Source: Desulfosporosinus sp. | GTDB lineage: Bacteria; Bacillota; Desulfitobacteriia; Desulfitobacteriales; Desulfitobacteriaceae | Length of the DNA stretch: 7,221 bases | Reading direction: 5' to 3' | NCBI GenBank assembly: GCA_003132105.1 | Contig: PKWS01000135.1 | Location: forward strand, 1 to 7,221 | Shown: in pieces, positions 1 to 5,227 of the stretch | How the letters are laid out: the number at the start of each line of letters is the position of its first letter | Numbering within the stretch: position 1 is the first letter of the stretch | Program-made: the position numbers and the translations under genes | Notes under the pieces: model-generated | Told to the model about the DNA's origin: nothing | The model's input: only the letters and a program-made list of their open reading frames with translations | Database searches by the model: none

Positions 1-102
1 GTATGCGCACCAGTTGCACCAGTAGTTGCACATGGTGGCATAGGCGTTGGCATTATCGCCATTGCAATTCTGATCTTAATTGCATTAGGAGTAATATTCT
101 AA
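1..102 (+). CDS. YjcZ-like small sporulation protein, 3' part only
   Basis: The frame is open from the first base to a TAA at 100-102, giving 33 residues of a protein whose start lies upstream of the window. It has a short Cys/Ala/Pro/Val-rich head, a Gly-rich hinge (HGGIGVG), then about 18 uninterrupted hydrophobic residues ending in LGVIF. This Gly-rich head plus single terminal helix is the pattern of the YjcZ family of very short sporulation-associated membrane proteins, whose molecular function is unknown to me. Its C-terminal half closely resembles that of the next gene (IALGVIF against IAMGIVF), so the two look like tandem paralogues, separated by 35 bases. The family call rests on composition and architecture, not on a search. 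Confidence 0.6.
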   Translation, partial: VCAPVAPVVAHGGIGVGIIAIAILILIALGVIF

Positions 103-137
103 ACTGAATAAAATAGTAGAATAAAGGAGGTTAAACT

Positions 138-236
138 ATGTTTGGTGCAGCTGGAGCAGGAGCCGGATGGGGCGCTGGAATCGCAATTGTCGTCGTGATC
201 ATTCTGTTGCTCATCGCGATGGGTATAGTATTCTAA
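138..236 (+). CDS. YjcZ-like small sporulation protein (32 aa)
   Basis: An ATG at 138 follows a strong ribosome binding site (AAAGGAGG at 123-130, 7 bases of spacing) and leads to a 32-residue protein ending with TAA at 234-236. The first 14 residues are Gly/Ala-rich with one Trp (FGAAGAGAGWGAG). The rest is one hydrophobic helix (about residues 15-32) with no charged residue, so the product should be a membrane-embedded peptide. Length and layout match the YjcZ sporulation protein group, which is common as small tandem paralogues in spore formers. The preceding partial gene has the same ending and the two are probably one transcript closed by the terminator at 274-303. Expression during sporulation is family knowledge; I see no certain sporulation sigma-factor promoter here. 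Confidence 0.7.
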   Translation: MFGAAGAGAGWGAGIAIVVVIILLLIAMGIVF

Positions 237-273
237 GAAACGTCTTCTAAACGTCCTGAAAATACAATCTGTT

Positions 274-303
274 AGAGGATCCCTGCTGAAAGGGATCCTC
301 TTT
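274..303 (+). terminator. Rho-independent terminator after the small protein genes
   Basis: A perfect 11-bp stem, AGAGGATCCCT (274-284) with AGGGATCCTCT (291-301), closes a 6-base loop GCTGAA. It is followed by only two or three T before an A, so the T tract is weak. It lies 37 bases after the stop of the 32-aa gene and before the next gene, the expected place for a terminator of the small protein pair. The stem is nearly symmetric, so it could also act on the other strand. Confidence 0.75.
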
Positions 304-420
304 ACGCTTCTTGAAGGCAGCGACCCTTTAATGTGCTTTTCACAGGAAAGCAACATAAGATTAGATTGAATATTTTTGGGCTATACTAGCAGAAAAGTGT
401 TGGCGGGGGAGGGAGTTTGC

Positions 421-867
421 TTGGTATTTATTTTTCTCATATTACTTGAGGGAGCACTACTTCTATCCGCTGGAATGATTTTTTTTGGAGGGGTTTGGGG
501 AACTGCCATGGCAACTGTTGCGTTAAGTGGGATTAATTTTCTTGCCCATGATGTAGAGCAGTTTTGGCGTTGGGAAACACCCCTTCTTCTTGGAGGAATT
601 GTAGGTATCTTACTCCTGCTTGCTGTTGGGCGAATGGCTAACAAAAGCCAGGTTGTAAATGGATTGGTGGGAGGACTGATTACTTTAGTTCTTTTTGGTG
701 CCTTTGTTACCCCTGTTGCAGCTATAATCTTCTGGGCTTTGGTGGTCGGAACCGGCATCATTCCTAAAGACAAGAAAAGTCAGGTTCTTTGGAGCTTTGC
801 TCCAACGATTCTGCGTCTGGTTTTAGGCATCGGATGGATTATCTACGGAAATATCTTAACACTTTAA
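421..867 (+). CDS. Hypothetical four-helix membrane protein (148 aa)
   Basis: I do not recognise this family. The preferred start is TTG at 421, because GGGGGAGGGAG (405-415) lies just upstream at good spacing. In-frame alternatives at TTG 376 and GTG 397 would add 15 or 8 residues but have no ribosome binding site. The 148-residue product is strongly hydrophobic: about residues 2-40 (one long or two short helices), 54-71, 80-112 and 124-147. Soluble stretches are short: one near residues 42-53 containing HDVEQFWRWE, and a basic loop near 115-121 (PKDKKSQ). No signal peptide cleavage site, cysteine or catalytic motif stands out. It is isolated by the terminator at 274-303 on the left and the promoter at 896-924 on the right, so it is probably monocistronic. 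No function can be assigned. Confidence 0.65.
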   Translation: MVFIFLILLEGALLLSAGMIFFGGVWGTAMATVALSGINFLAHDVEQFWRWETPLLLGGIVGILLLLAVGRMANKSQVVNGLVGGLITLVLFGAFVTPVAAIIFWALVVGTGIIPKDKKSQVLWSFAPTILRLVLGIGWIIYGNILTL

Positions 868-895
868 CCTACTCTAATCCGGTTATAGAAAAACC

Positions 896-924
896 TTGCT
901 TTAAGGTGCAATTTTTGGTATCTT
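896..924 (+). promoter_or_regulatory. Candidate sigma-A promoter of the metal-transporter leader
   Basis: TTGCTT (896-901) and TATCTT (919-924) are separated by exactly 17 bases, and TG at 916-917 forms an extended -10 (TGnTATnnT). Transcription would begin near 931, just 14 bases before the first conserved base of the riboswitch candidate. The hexamers alone are weak (3/6 and 4/6 matches); the spacing, the extended -10 and the fit to the aptamer carry the call. A small hairpin (893-897 with 903-907) followed by a T-rich run overlaps the promoter and might help terminate the upstream gene. Confidence 0.5.
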
Positions 925-930
925 AAACAT

Positions 931-996
931 AAACTATCATCGTCAGGCAAATTGCTGGGCTTCAAAGTATTGAGGCAGTGGAGTAATCCACGGGAC
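931..996 (+). promoter_or_regulatory. Candidate NiCo (czcD-motif) nickel/cobalt riboswitch aptamer
   Basis: The segment shows blocks that I remember from NiCo aptamers, in the right order: CAGGCAA (944-950), a GGGC (957-960), GGCAG (974-978) and GGGAC (992-996). Helices can be drawn between them. P2 is a minimal GCA/TGC (947-949 with 953-955). P3 is GCTTCA/TGAGGC (959-964 with 971-976). P4 is GTGGA/TCCAC (978-982 with 987-991), capped by a GTAA tetraloop. Known NiCo RNAs bind Co2+ or Ni2+ at a four-way junction through conserved guanines and control metal exporters. The gene downstream here is a CDF exporter and the next element is a terminator that reuses 992-996. The weak point is P1: only three pairs (GTC 942-944 with GAC 994-996) are visible. 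The blocks are compared from memory, without a covariance search. Confidence 0.58.
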
Positions 997-1022
997 TTCC
1001 TTTTAGGAGGAGTCCTATTTTT
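992..1022 (+). terminator. Intrinsic terminator acting as expression platform (attenuator)
   Basis: Bases 993-1001 (GGACTTCCT, T998 bulged) pair with 1008-1015 (AGGAGTCC) around a 6-base loop, with a possible extra G-T pair at 992-1016. TATTTTT (1016-1022) follows. The 5' arm consumes the GGGAC that closes the riboswitch core, so aptamer and terminator exclude each other. That predicts early termination without metal and read-through with metal. It lies 88 bases before the CDF start codon and follows no gene directly, which fits an attenuator. Confidence 0.75.
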
Positions 1023-1078
1023 GTTGCCAGTCAGAATATATAATTTTCTGGTAGCCAGTTTTCTATATATTTTGGCAG
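1023..1078 (+). repeat. Large imperfect palindrome in the CDF leader
   Basis: Three nested complementary blocks share one centre: TGCCA (1025-1029) with TGGCA (1073-1077), AATATATA (1035-1042) with TATATATT (1064-1071), and CTGG (1048-1051) with CCAG (1055-1058) around TAG. The stretch can also be read as two diverged 28-base halves, both with GTnGCCAGT at the start and a TATATA run within (1023-1050 and 1051-1078). In RNA it would fold into a long A+U-rich hairpin between attenuator and ribosome binding site; in DNA it could be a protein operator. Its role is unknown. Confidence 0.6.
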
Positions 1079-1110
1079 AAGTTTCTATGGAAGGTGAGGA
1101 GAGTTAAGTC

Positions 1111-2061
1111 GTGGAGGAGAAGACGAAGGTGGCTTCATTATCTGTCGCTTCGAATACTTTTTTAACGCTTGCCAAATTGGCGATTGGGTTAGCCAGTGGG
1201 TCAGTTAGTATCTTGTCAGAGGGTATTCATTCTGGAATCGATCTGTTGGCAGCCTTCATTGCACTTTTCGCGGTGAGGGAATCGGGAAAACCTGCCGATA
1301 AGCGGCATGCTTATGGTCATGGGAAAATCGAAAATGTATCTGGCACGATAGAGGCCGCTTTGATATTCGTTGCCGCTCTGATGATTATTGCCGAAGCGAT
1401 TCAAAAGGTTCAGGAGATTATTGGCGGCGAAGGTGGCCATGTCGGTGACTTGCGATTAGGCATGCTCATCATGGGAGTTTCTGCGATTGTGAACTTGATT
1501 GTGTCAACCAAATTAATGAGAGTTGCGAAACAAACTGATTCTGTGGCTCTTGAAGCGGATGCTTTGCATTTGAGGACAGATGTTTATACGTCTGTCGGCG
1601 TTTTTATTGGCCTTCTCTTAATCAAGATTACGGGTTGGGCCATCCTAGATCCGATCATCGCTTTTGGAGTCGCGTTAATGATCATCAAGGCTTCCTTTGA
1701 GTTGACGAAGAAAGCATTCTCGCCACTAGTTGATGTCAGCTTGCCGGATGAGGAACGTGAAATTATTACCGAAGTCCTTTTACTCCATGCGGAGAAATTT
1801 GTCGAATTCCATAAACTTCGCACTCGCAAAGCCGGAGCGGAAAGGCATGTGGATTTACATCTTGTGGTTGCTAAATACACTTCAGTTGTTGACGTTCATG
1901 AACTGTGTGACCTAATCGAACAAGAAATAAATTTGAGATTGCATGGGACTCATGTTCTCATTCACGCAGAACCTTGCAGTACCAGGGATGTGAAATGTCC
2001 TGTTGAAGCTGGGCTAGCTCTCTCCTGTCAGAGCTGTCAGGTAAAGACAGAAGTCAGATAA
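1111..2061 (+). CDS. Cation diffusion facilitator (CDF) metal efflux transporter
   Basis: This 316-residue protein exports divalent cations across the cytoplasmic membrane in exchange for protons. The GTG start at 1111 is supported by AAGGTGAGGAG (1091-1101). The CDF layout is complete. Helix 2 carries H40xxxD44 (SEGIHSGID) and is followed by the AYGHGKIE signature (67-74). Helix 5 carries H153xxxD157 (ADALHLRTD). Together these form the tetrahedral transport site. A cytoplasmic C-terminal dimerisation domain runs from about residue 205 to 288 with its conserved His (HAEP, H285). The His/Asp site is typical of Zn/Co/Ni exporters rather than Fe/Mn ones, which agrees with the nickel/cobalt riboswitch candidate upstream. 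Beyond the usual domain there is a 28-residue tail with cysteines at 289, 296, 306 and 309, the last two as CQSC. It is probably transcribed alone under attenuator control; no clear terminator follows it. Confidence 0.93.
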   Translation: MEEKTKVASLSVASNTFLTLAKLAIGLASGSVSILSEGIHSGIDLLAAFIALFAVRESGKPADKRHAYGHGKIENVSGTIEAALIFVAALMIIAEAIQKVQEIIGGEGGHVGDLRLGMLIMGVSAIVNLIVSTKLMRVAKQTDSVALEADALHLRTDVYTSVGVFIGLLLIKITGWAILDPIIAFGVALMIIKASFELTKKAFSPLVDVSLPDEEREIITEVLLLHAEKFVEFHKLRTRKAGAERHVDLHLVVAKYTSVVDVHELCDLIEQEINLRLHGTHVLIHAEPCSTRDVKCPVEAGLALSCQSCQVKTEVR

Positions 2062-2099
2062 CAGATAACATTAGCAAACAAGTAAGTATGGATAAATTT

Positions 2100-2153
2100 T
2101 TTTCTCGACTAATCATTGCGAAGAAAATAAATTGCAACGCAAAGTTGAGAAAA
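2100..2153 (+). repeat. Long inverted repeat upstream of the recJ-like gene
   Basis: TTTTCTCGACT (2100-2110) is complementary to AGTTGAGAAAA (2143-2153) over 11 positions with one G-T pair. A second pair, TTGCG (2116-2120) with CGCAA (2138-2142), is nested inside after a five-base bulge on the 5' side. The loop is 17 bases and A-rich. No T run follows on the plus strand, but T2095-2103 precedes the left arm, so on the minus strand this would read like a terminator-shaped hairpin. No minus-strand gene lies nearby. An operator or 5' leader structure for the recJ-like gene is possible. Confidence 0.55.
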
Positions 2154-2159
2154 TATGAA
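2132..2159 (+). promoter_or_regulatory. Weak candidate promoter for the recJ-like gene
   Basis: TTGCAA (2132-2137) and TATGAA (2154-2159) are 16 bases apart, each matching the sigma-A consensus at four of six positions. It overlaps the right part of the inverted repeat at 2100-2153, so a protein binding there would compete with polymerase. Nothing better was found in the 154-base gap, and the gene might instead be read from the CDF transcript. Confidence 0.25.
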
Positions 2160-2215
2160 CAAATCTAAACTAATAAGTTGTAAACATATCAAAAAACAAA
2201 TCAGGAGGATTAGAT

Positions 2216-4021
2216 TTGGAAAGATGGCTAATTAGAAATACAAAAAGTCACTTGAAAAGTAAAGCTTTAGGAATTAGTGAATTGTTATGTCAAGTATTAG
2301 TGAATAGAGGTATCTCTGACTTTGATAGTGCTGTGAGTTTCATCAAGCCAGATTTCGATAAATTACATGACCCTAGGATGATGAAAGATATTGAGAAAGG
2401 TGTAGGCATTATAAAACGTAAAATTGCAGAAGGAAAAAAGATAAGGATAGTCGGTGACTACGACGTGGATGGCGTTATAAGCACCTTCTTGCTATACAAG
2501 GCGTTGTTTAGGTGCAATGCAAAAGTAGATTATGACATTCCACATAGAATTATAGATGGGTATGGAATTAATGAAGATATTATTAAAAAGGCTAAAGATG
2601 AAGGCATCGATACTCTTATAACCTGTGATAATGGGATATCAGCTATCGAGCAAATTGATTATGCAAAAGATTTAGGACTGACAGTTATAATTACTGACCA
2701 TCATGAAGTGCCATTTACAGAAGATGCTGACGGAAATAGAAGTTATAAAACGCCTAATGCCGATGCTGTTATTGATATTAAGCAAATGGATTGTAATTAT
2801 CCTTTCAAACTCTTATGCGGGGCTGGTGTTGCCTTTAAGCTTATTCAAGTCTTATTTGAAGAAATGAGTATTCCAAAGAAGGAAGCTTTTTCATTTGTTG
2901 AATATGTAGCTATAGCTACTGTTTGTGATGTAGTTGACTTGATTGGGGAAAATAGAGTTTTTGTCAAAAAAGGACTTGAGATGATAAACTACACTCAGAA
3001 TACCGGGCTTAAGGCCCTTATCAAACAAACTGGTATTGAGGGCAAGACAATAAACGTTTATAGTCTTGGATTCATAATTGGACCGTGCATTAACGCTTCC
3101 GGAAGATTAGATAGTGCTAAAAAGGGTTTAAGGTTATTGCTTTCTGATAATATCCAGGAAGCAAGTAATATAGCATTGGAGCTTCATCAACTTAATACAG
3201 AACGAAAAGATATGACAATAATAGGAGTGGAAGAAATTGCTCGGATTATTGAAAGTTCAAATATAAAGAATGATAAAGTTTTTATTGTTTATAAGCCAGA
3301 TATTCATGAAAGTATTGCGGGAATAATAGCTGGCAAAATTCGAGAACGATATAATGTTCCAACCATAGTACTAACGGATGGTGAACATGGTGTCAAGGGT
3401 TCGGGCCGGTCTATTGTGGAATACAATATGTTTGAAGAGCTGACCCAGTGCAACCAATTATTGATGAGATTTGGTGGACATGCGATGGCTGCAGGGTTAT
3501 CTCTTGAAGCGGACAATGTGGATGCCTTAAGAAAACTGTTGAATCGCTTAACCAAATTAACTGAGGAAGATTTAATCCGCAAGATTCGAGTTGATGGATT
3601 AATTACACTTGATAAAATAAATCTTGCGTTAGCGGAGGATTTAACAATACTTGAACCGTATGGTAAAGGGAATTCGAAACCGCTTTTTGCGGAGACAGAC
3701 ATTTCTGTCTCTAGGAGTTCCATTCTTGGCGCTAAAAAAAATGTGTTAAAGCTCAAACTATTAACTAAGAGTAATAAATATCTGGATTGCGTATACTTTG
3801 GAGATATTAACGCCTTCGAAGCCATGATAACCGATAAATTTGGGCGAGGTGAATTGGATAAAATGCACAGTGGATTAAAAAACAACGCGAAATTAGACAT
3901 GATTTTTGCAGTTGAAGTCAATGAATACAATGGAAACAGGACGGTGCAACTAATATTACAGAATTATAGATTAAACCCTAAGGCCTTAACAAGTAAGGCT
4001 TGTATAGAATCATGCTCCTAA
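2216..4021 (+). CDS. recJ: RecJ-family single-stranded-DNA exonuclease, divergent
   Basis: The 601-residue product should be a Mn2+-dependent 5'-3' single-strand DNA exonuclease of the DHH phosphoesterase superfamily, used in recombination and repair. The TTG start at 2216 is fixed by AGGAGG (2203-2208) at 7-base spacing. The motifs come in RecJ order: DYDVDG (81-86), CDNG (137-140), DHH (161-163), ATVCDVVDL (234-242), NASGR (293-297), HESIAGIIAGKIRERY (364-379), KGSGRS (394-399) and GGHAMAAG (420-427). They cover DHH, linker and DHHA1; the roughly 140 residues after that should be the OB-like domain. All catalytic Asp/His residues are present. Codon use is clearly richer in A+T than in the flanking CDF, apt and rel genes (many ATA, AGA and AAA codons), hinting at acquisition. 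Position before apt-rel is the classic recJ locus, but I cannot exclude a paralogue with the main recJ elsewhere. Confidence 0.9.
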   Translation: MERWLIRNTKSHLKSKALGISELLCQVLVNRGISDFDSAVSFIKPDFDKLHDPRMMKDIEKGVGIIKRKIAEGKKIRIVGDYDVDGVISTFLLYKALFRCNAKVDYDIPHRIIDGYGINEDIIKKAKDEGIDTLITCDNGISAIEQIDYAKDLGLTVIITDHHEVPFTEDADGNRSYKTPNADAVIDIKQMDCNYPFKLLCGAGVAFKLIQVLFEEMSIPKKEAFSFVEYVAIATVCDVVDLIGENRVFVKKGLEMINYTQNTGLKALIKQTGIEGKTINVYSLGFIIGPCINASGRLDSAKKGLRLLLSDNIQEASNIALELHQLNTERKDMTIIGVEEIARIIESSNIKNDKVFIVYKPDIHESIAGIIAGKIRERYNVPTIVLTDGEHGVKGSGRSIVEYNMFEELTQCNQLLMRFGGHAMAAGLSLEADNVDALRKLLNRLTKLTEEDLIRKIRVDGLITLDKINLALAEDLTILEPYGKGNSKPLFAETDISVSRSSILGAKKNVLKLKLLTKSNKYLDCVYFGDINAFEAMITDKFGRGELDKMHSGLKNNAKLDMIFAVEVNEYNGNRTVQLILQNYRLNPKALTSKACIESCS

Positions 4022-4211
4022 GAGGCTGAGAGCGGATTTAAGACGTTTCTATTAGTTGATAAGGGAAACACTCCCGGAAACTACATATCTGCAGTTTGGG
4101 GGCAATCCGATAACTTGTCACCCCATAGTTTAGCAAAATTTATACCGGGGAAGAAGTTCTAGCTATTTTGTGTACAACAGAGAATTCCCAACAAGGTATT
4201 GGAGGGTTAAC
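4022..4211 (+). other. Gap with in-frame recJ extension and possible RNA fold
   Basis: Directly after the recJ TAA, the same frame stays open for 46 more codons up to TAG at 4160-4162; the other two frames stop within about 11 codons. The same bases can fold into a three-helix junction: TCCCGG (4072-4077) with CCGGGG (4145-4150), AAACT (4078-4082) with AGTTT (4093-4097), and GGGG (4098-4101) with CCCC (4121-4124). TTGTCA (4115-4120) is a decent -35, but no good -10 follows (only TTTATA 4139-4144 at 18 bases). Neither a terminator with a T tract nor an independent start with ribosome binding site is visible. Confidence 0.4.
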
Positions 4212-4931
4212 ATGAAAAACAAAACTATATTCCTCATAGGAGGAAGCATTATAATAGCTGCTTTGATTTTATTTAATAGAGAGATACGGAGCATTATCCC
4301 GGCATCTACCGGGAGTGTGGCTCAAAATCTAAAAATGCCAAACGATGTTGAAGCCAAATCATTAGTAACTACAGCAGATAAGGTGGATTCACCTCCAATA
4401 CCATCTACAGCTTCAAAACCCAAACCTGTGGTACCAGTGCCTGTGGACAACATAAATTCCTTAGAAGTTTTTTCTCAAAACAAACTTTTTAATTATCTTT
4501 CTGTAGAAACAAATAGACAGAAGGTTTTGAAAAGGGCACTACAGCTAAATAATGGGCAGTATGCGAACGCATGCGTTTATTTTATGGCCGAGGCACTAAG
4601 GCAAAACGGTGTTGTTATACCAAATGACACCTGTAACACCACTGGACTCATTGTTCAATTAAAGAATAAAGGCTGGACACGCGGCTCAGATTACAAGAAC
4701 CTGCGGGCAGGTGACATCTGCTTTACCATGGATAATAACCATGGTAACGGTGCTCCAGCCCATACTTATGTCTTTATGGCTTGGGTATCGCCAGACAATT
4801 ATGATTATGCTATGGTTTGTGATAATCAGGCAGACCGTTATGGAACTGTTTATCATAAAAGAAATATAGCAAAAATTGATGTATATAACGGGGAGGAAAA
4901 AGAAGCCTTCCAATTCTTCATGAGAAAATAG
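4212..4931 (+). CDS. Membrane-anchored papain-fold (NlpC/P60- or CHAP-like) protein
   Basis: The ATG at 4212 has GGAGG (4201-4205) six bases upstream and gives 239 residues. A GTG at 4170 in the same frame would add 14 residues ahead of the membrane helix and has no ribosome binding site. Residues 5-21 are a hydrophobic helix with no obvious cleavage site, so the protein is probably anchored with its bulk outside. Residues 40-80 form a Ser/Thr/Pro/Lys linker (PPIPSTASKPKPVVPVPV). The remaining part, about 100-239, looks like a papain-type fold: C121 opening a helix (NACVYFMAEALRQ), LRAGDICF (164-171), then H184 (AHTYVFMAW) and the polar CDNQ (203-206). That order of Cys, AGD and His is typical of cell-wall amidases and endopeptidases, but the match is loose. 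It has A+T-rich codon use like the recJ-like gene before it. Peptidoglycan cleavage is inference. Confidence 0.65.
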   Translation: MKNKTIFLIGGSIIIAALILFNREIRSIIPASTGSVAQNLKMPNDVEAKSLVTTADKVDSPPIPSTASKPKPVVPVPVDNINSLEVFSQNKLFNYLSVETNRQKVLKRALQLNNGQYANACVYFMAEALRQNGVVIPNDTCNTTGLIVQLKNKGWTRGSDYKNLRAGDICFTMDNNHGNGAPAHTYVFMAWVSPDNYDYAMVCDNQADRYGTVYHKRNIAKIDVYNGEEKEAFQFFMRK

Positions 4932-5029
4932 AGCGGCAAGGCAGAACTTTTCATGAAAATTGCGATCTAATTTCCAGTAATAAAACTATCATGAAGTGTC
5001 AATAAAGTAATAGACCCTTGCCCCTGGTG

Positions 5030-5057
5030 TTAAGATAGTTGTCGTAGGGAATATAAT
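5030..5057 (+). promoter_or_regulatory. Candidate promoter upstream of apt-rel
   Basis: A consensus -10, TATAAT (5052-5057), sits 16 bases after TTAAGA (5030-5035, four of six -35 matches). Transcription would start near 5064, giving a leader of about 160 bases before apt that contains the hairpin at 5113-5134. This would let apt and rel be transcribed independently of the recJ-like and papain-fold genes. Confidence 0.45.
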
Positions 5058-5110
5058 ATGATATTCTCGAACAAAGATGCGTTGTTAATTGACATTACAT
5101 GAACAGGTAT

Positions 5111-5140
5111 GGGAGGACGGCCTTAACCGTCCTCATTTAA
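5111..5140 (+). terminator. Perfect 8-bp hairpin in the apt leader, terminator-like
   Basis: GAGGACGG (5113-5120) pairs without mismatch with CCGTCCTC (5127-5134) around the loop CCTTAA. ATTTAAATTT follows, which is U-rich but lacks the unbroken T run of a strong terminator. Lying between the promoter at 5030-5057 and apt, it could be an attenuator, the end of a roughly 70-base small RNA, or a leftover terminator of an earlier upstream gene. Confidence 0.5.
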
Positions 5141-5227
5141 ATTTGAGCTTTTATTTCTAGCTAAGGATCCACTAGATAAATTTGGGTAAAGATGGAAAAG
5201 TGTAATAGAAAGAAGGGCGGAGCAGTC

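Larger units (their letters stand above)
4932..5227 (+). other. Intergenic region before apt, overview
   Basis: No gene with a ribosome binding site is visible in these 296 bases. A perfect 12-bp palindrome TTTTCATGAAAA (4948-4959) lies 17 bases after the papain-fold gene. GGCAAGG (4935-4941) and CCTTGCC (5016-5022) are complementary over 7 bases across 74 bases, and AACTATC (4984-4990) with GATAGTT (5034-5040) over 7 more, so an extended fold is conceivable. The promoter and hairpin are listed separately. Confidence 0.5.

Noticed and set aside
99..356. Minus-strand 85-codon open frame
   Set aside because: It lies antisense to the 32-aa gene and through the terminator hairpin, is Ser/Arg/Cys-rich like a shadow frame, and has no ribosome binding site.
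381..773. Minus-strand 130-codon open frame under the membrane protein
   Set aside because: The plus-strand frame has membrane-protein periodicity and a ribosome binding site; the antisense product is Pro/Thr/Lys-rich and shadow-like.
3304..3930. Minus-strand 208-codon open frame inside the recJ-like gene
   Set aside because: It is a shadow of a gene whose DHH and DHHA1 motifs run through the same bases; no motif is seen in the antisense product.
4022..4070. TPP-riboswitch-like GGCTGAGAG followed further on by GATAAGGGAA
   Set aside because: The other conserved TPP blocks (ACCTGATCTGGATAAT-like and its pairing partners) are missing, and the order and spacing do not fit.
4935..5022. 6S-RNA-like or other long ncRNA suggested by GGCAAGG/CCTTGCC pairing
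   Set aside because: Only seven pairs close a 74-base interior without a clear helical continuation, and no promoter or terminator bounds it.
5089..5094. Consensus -35 TTGACA before apt
   Set aside because: No -10-like sequence occurs 15-19 bases downstream; that position falls in the G-rich hairpin arm.
5165..5175. GGATCCACTAG, which resembles a cloning-vector polylinker
   Set aside because: The match stops after 11 bases and the flanks are ordinary A+T-rich intergenic DNA, so chance is more likely than vector contamination.
5192..5227. Upstream ATG at 5192 as the apt start
   Set aside because: It would add 12 residues (beginning MEKCNRKK) not usual for Apt, and the ribosome binding site at 5213-5222 lies inside it, pointing to ATG 5228.
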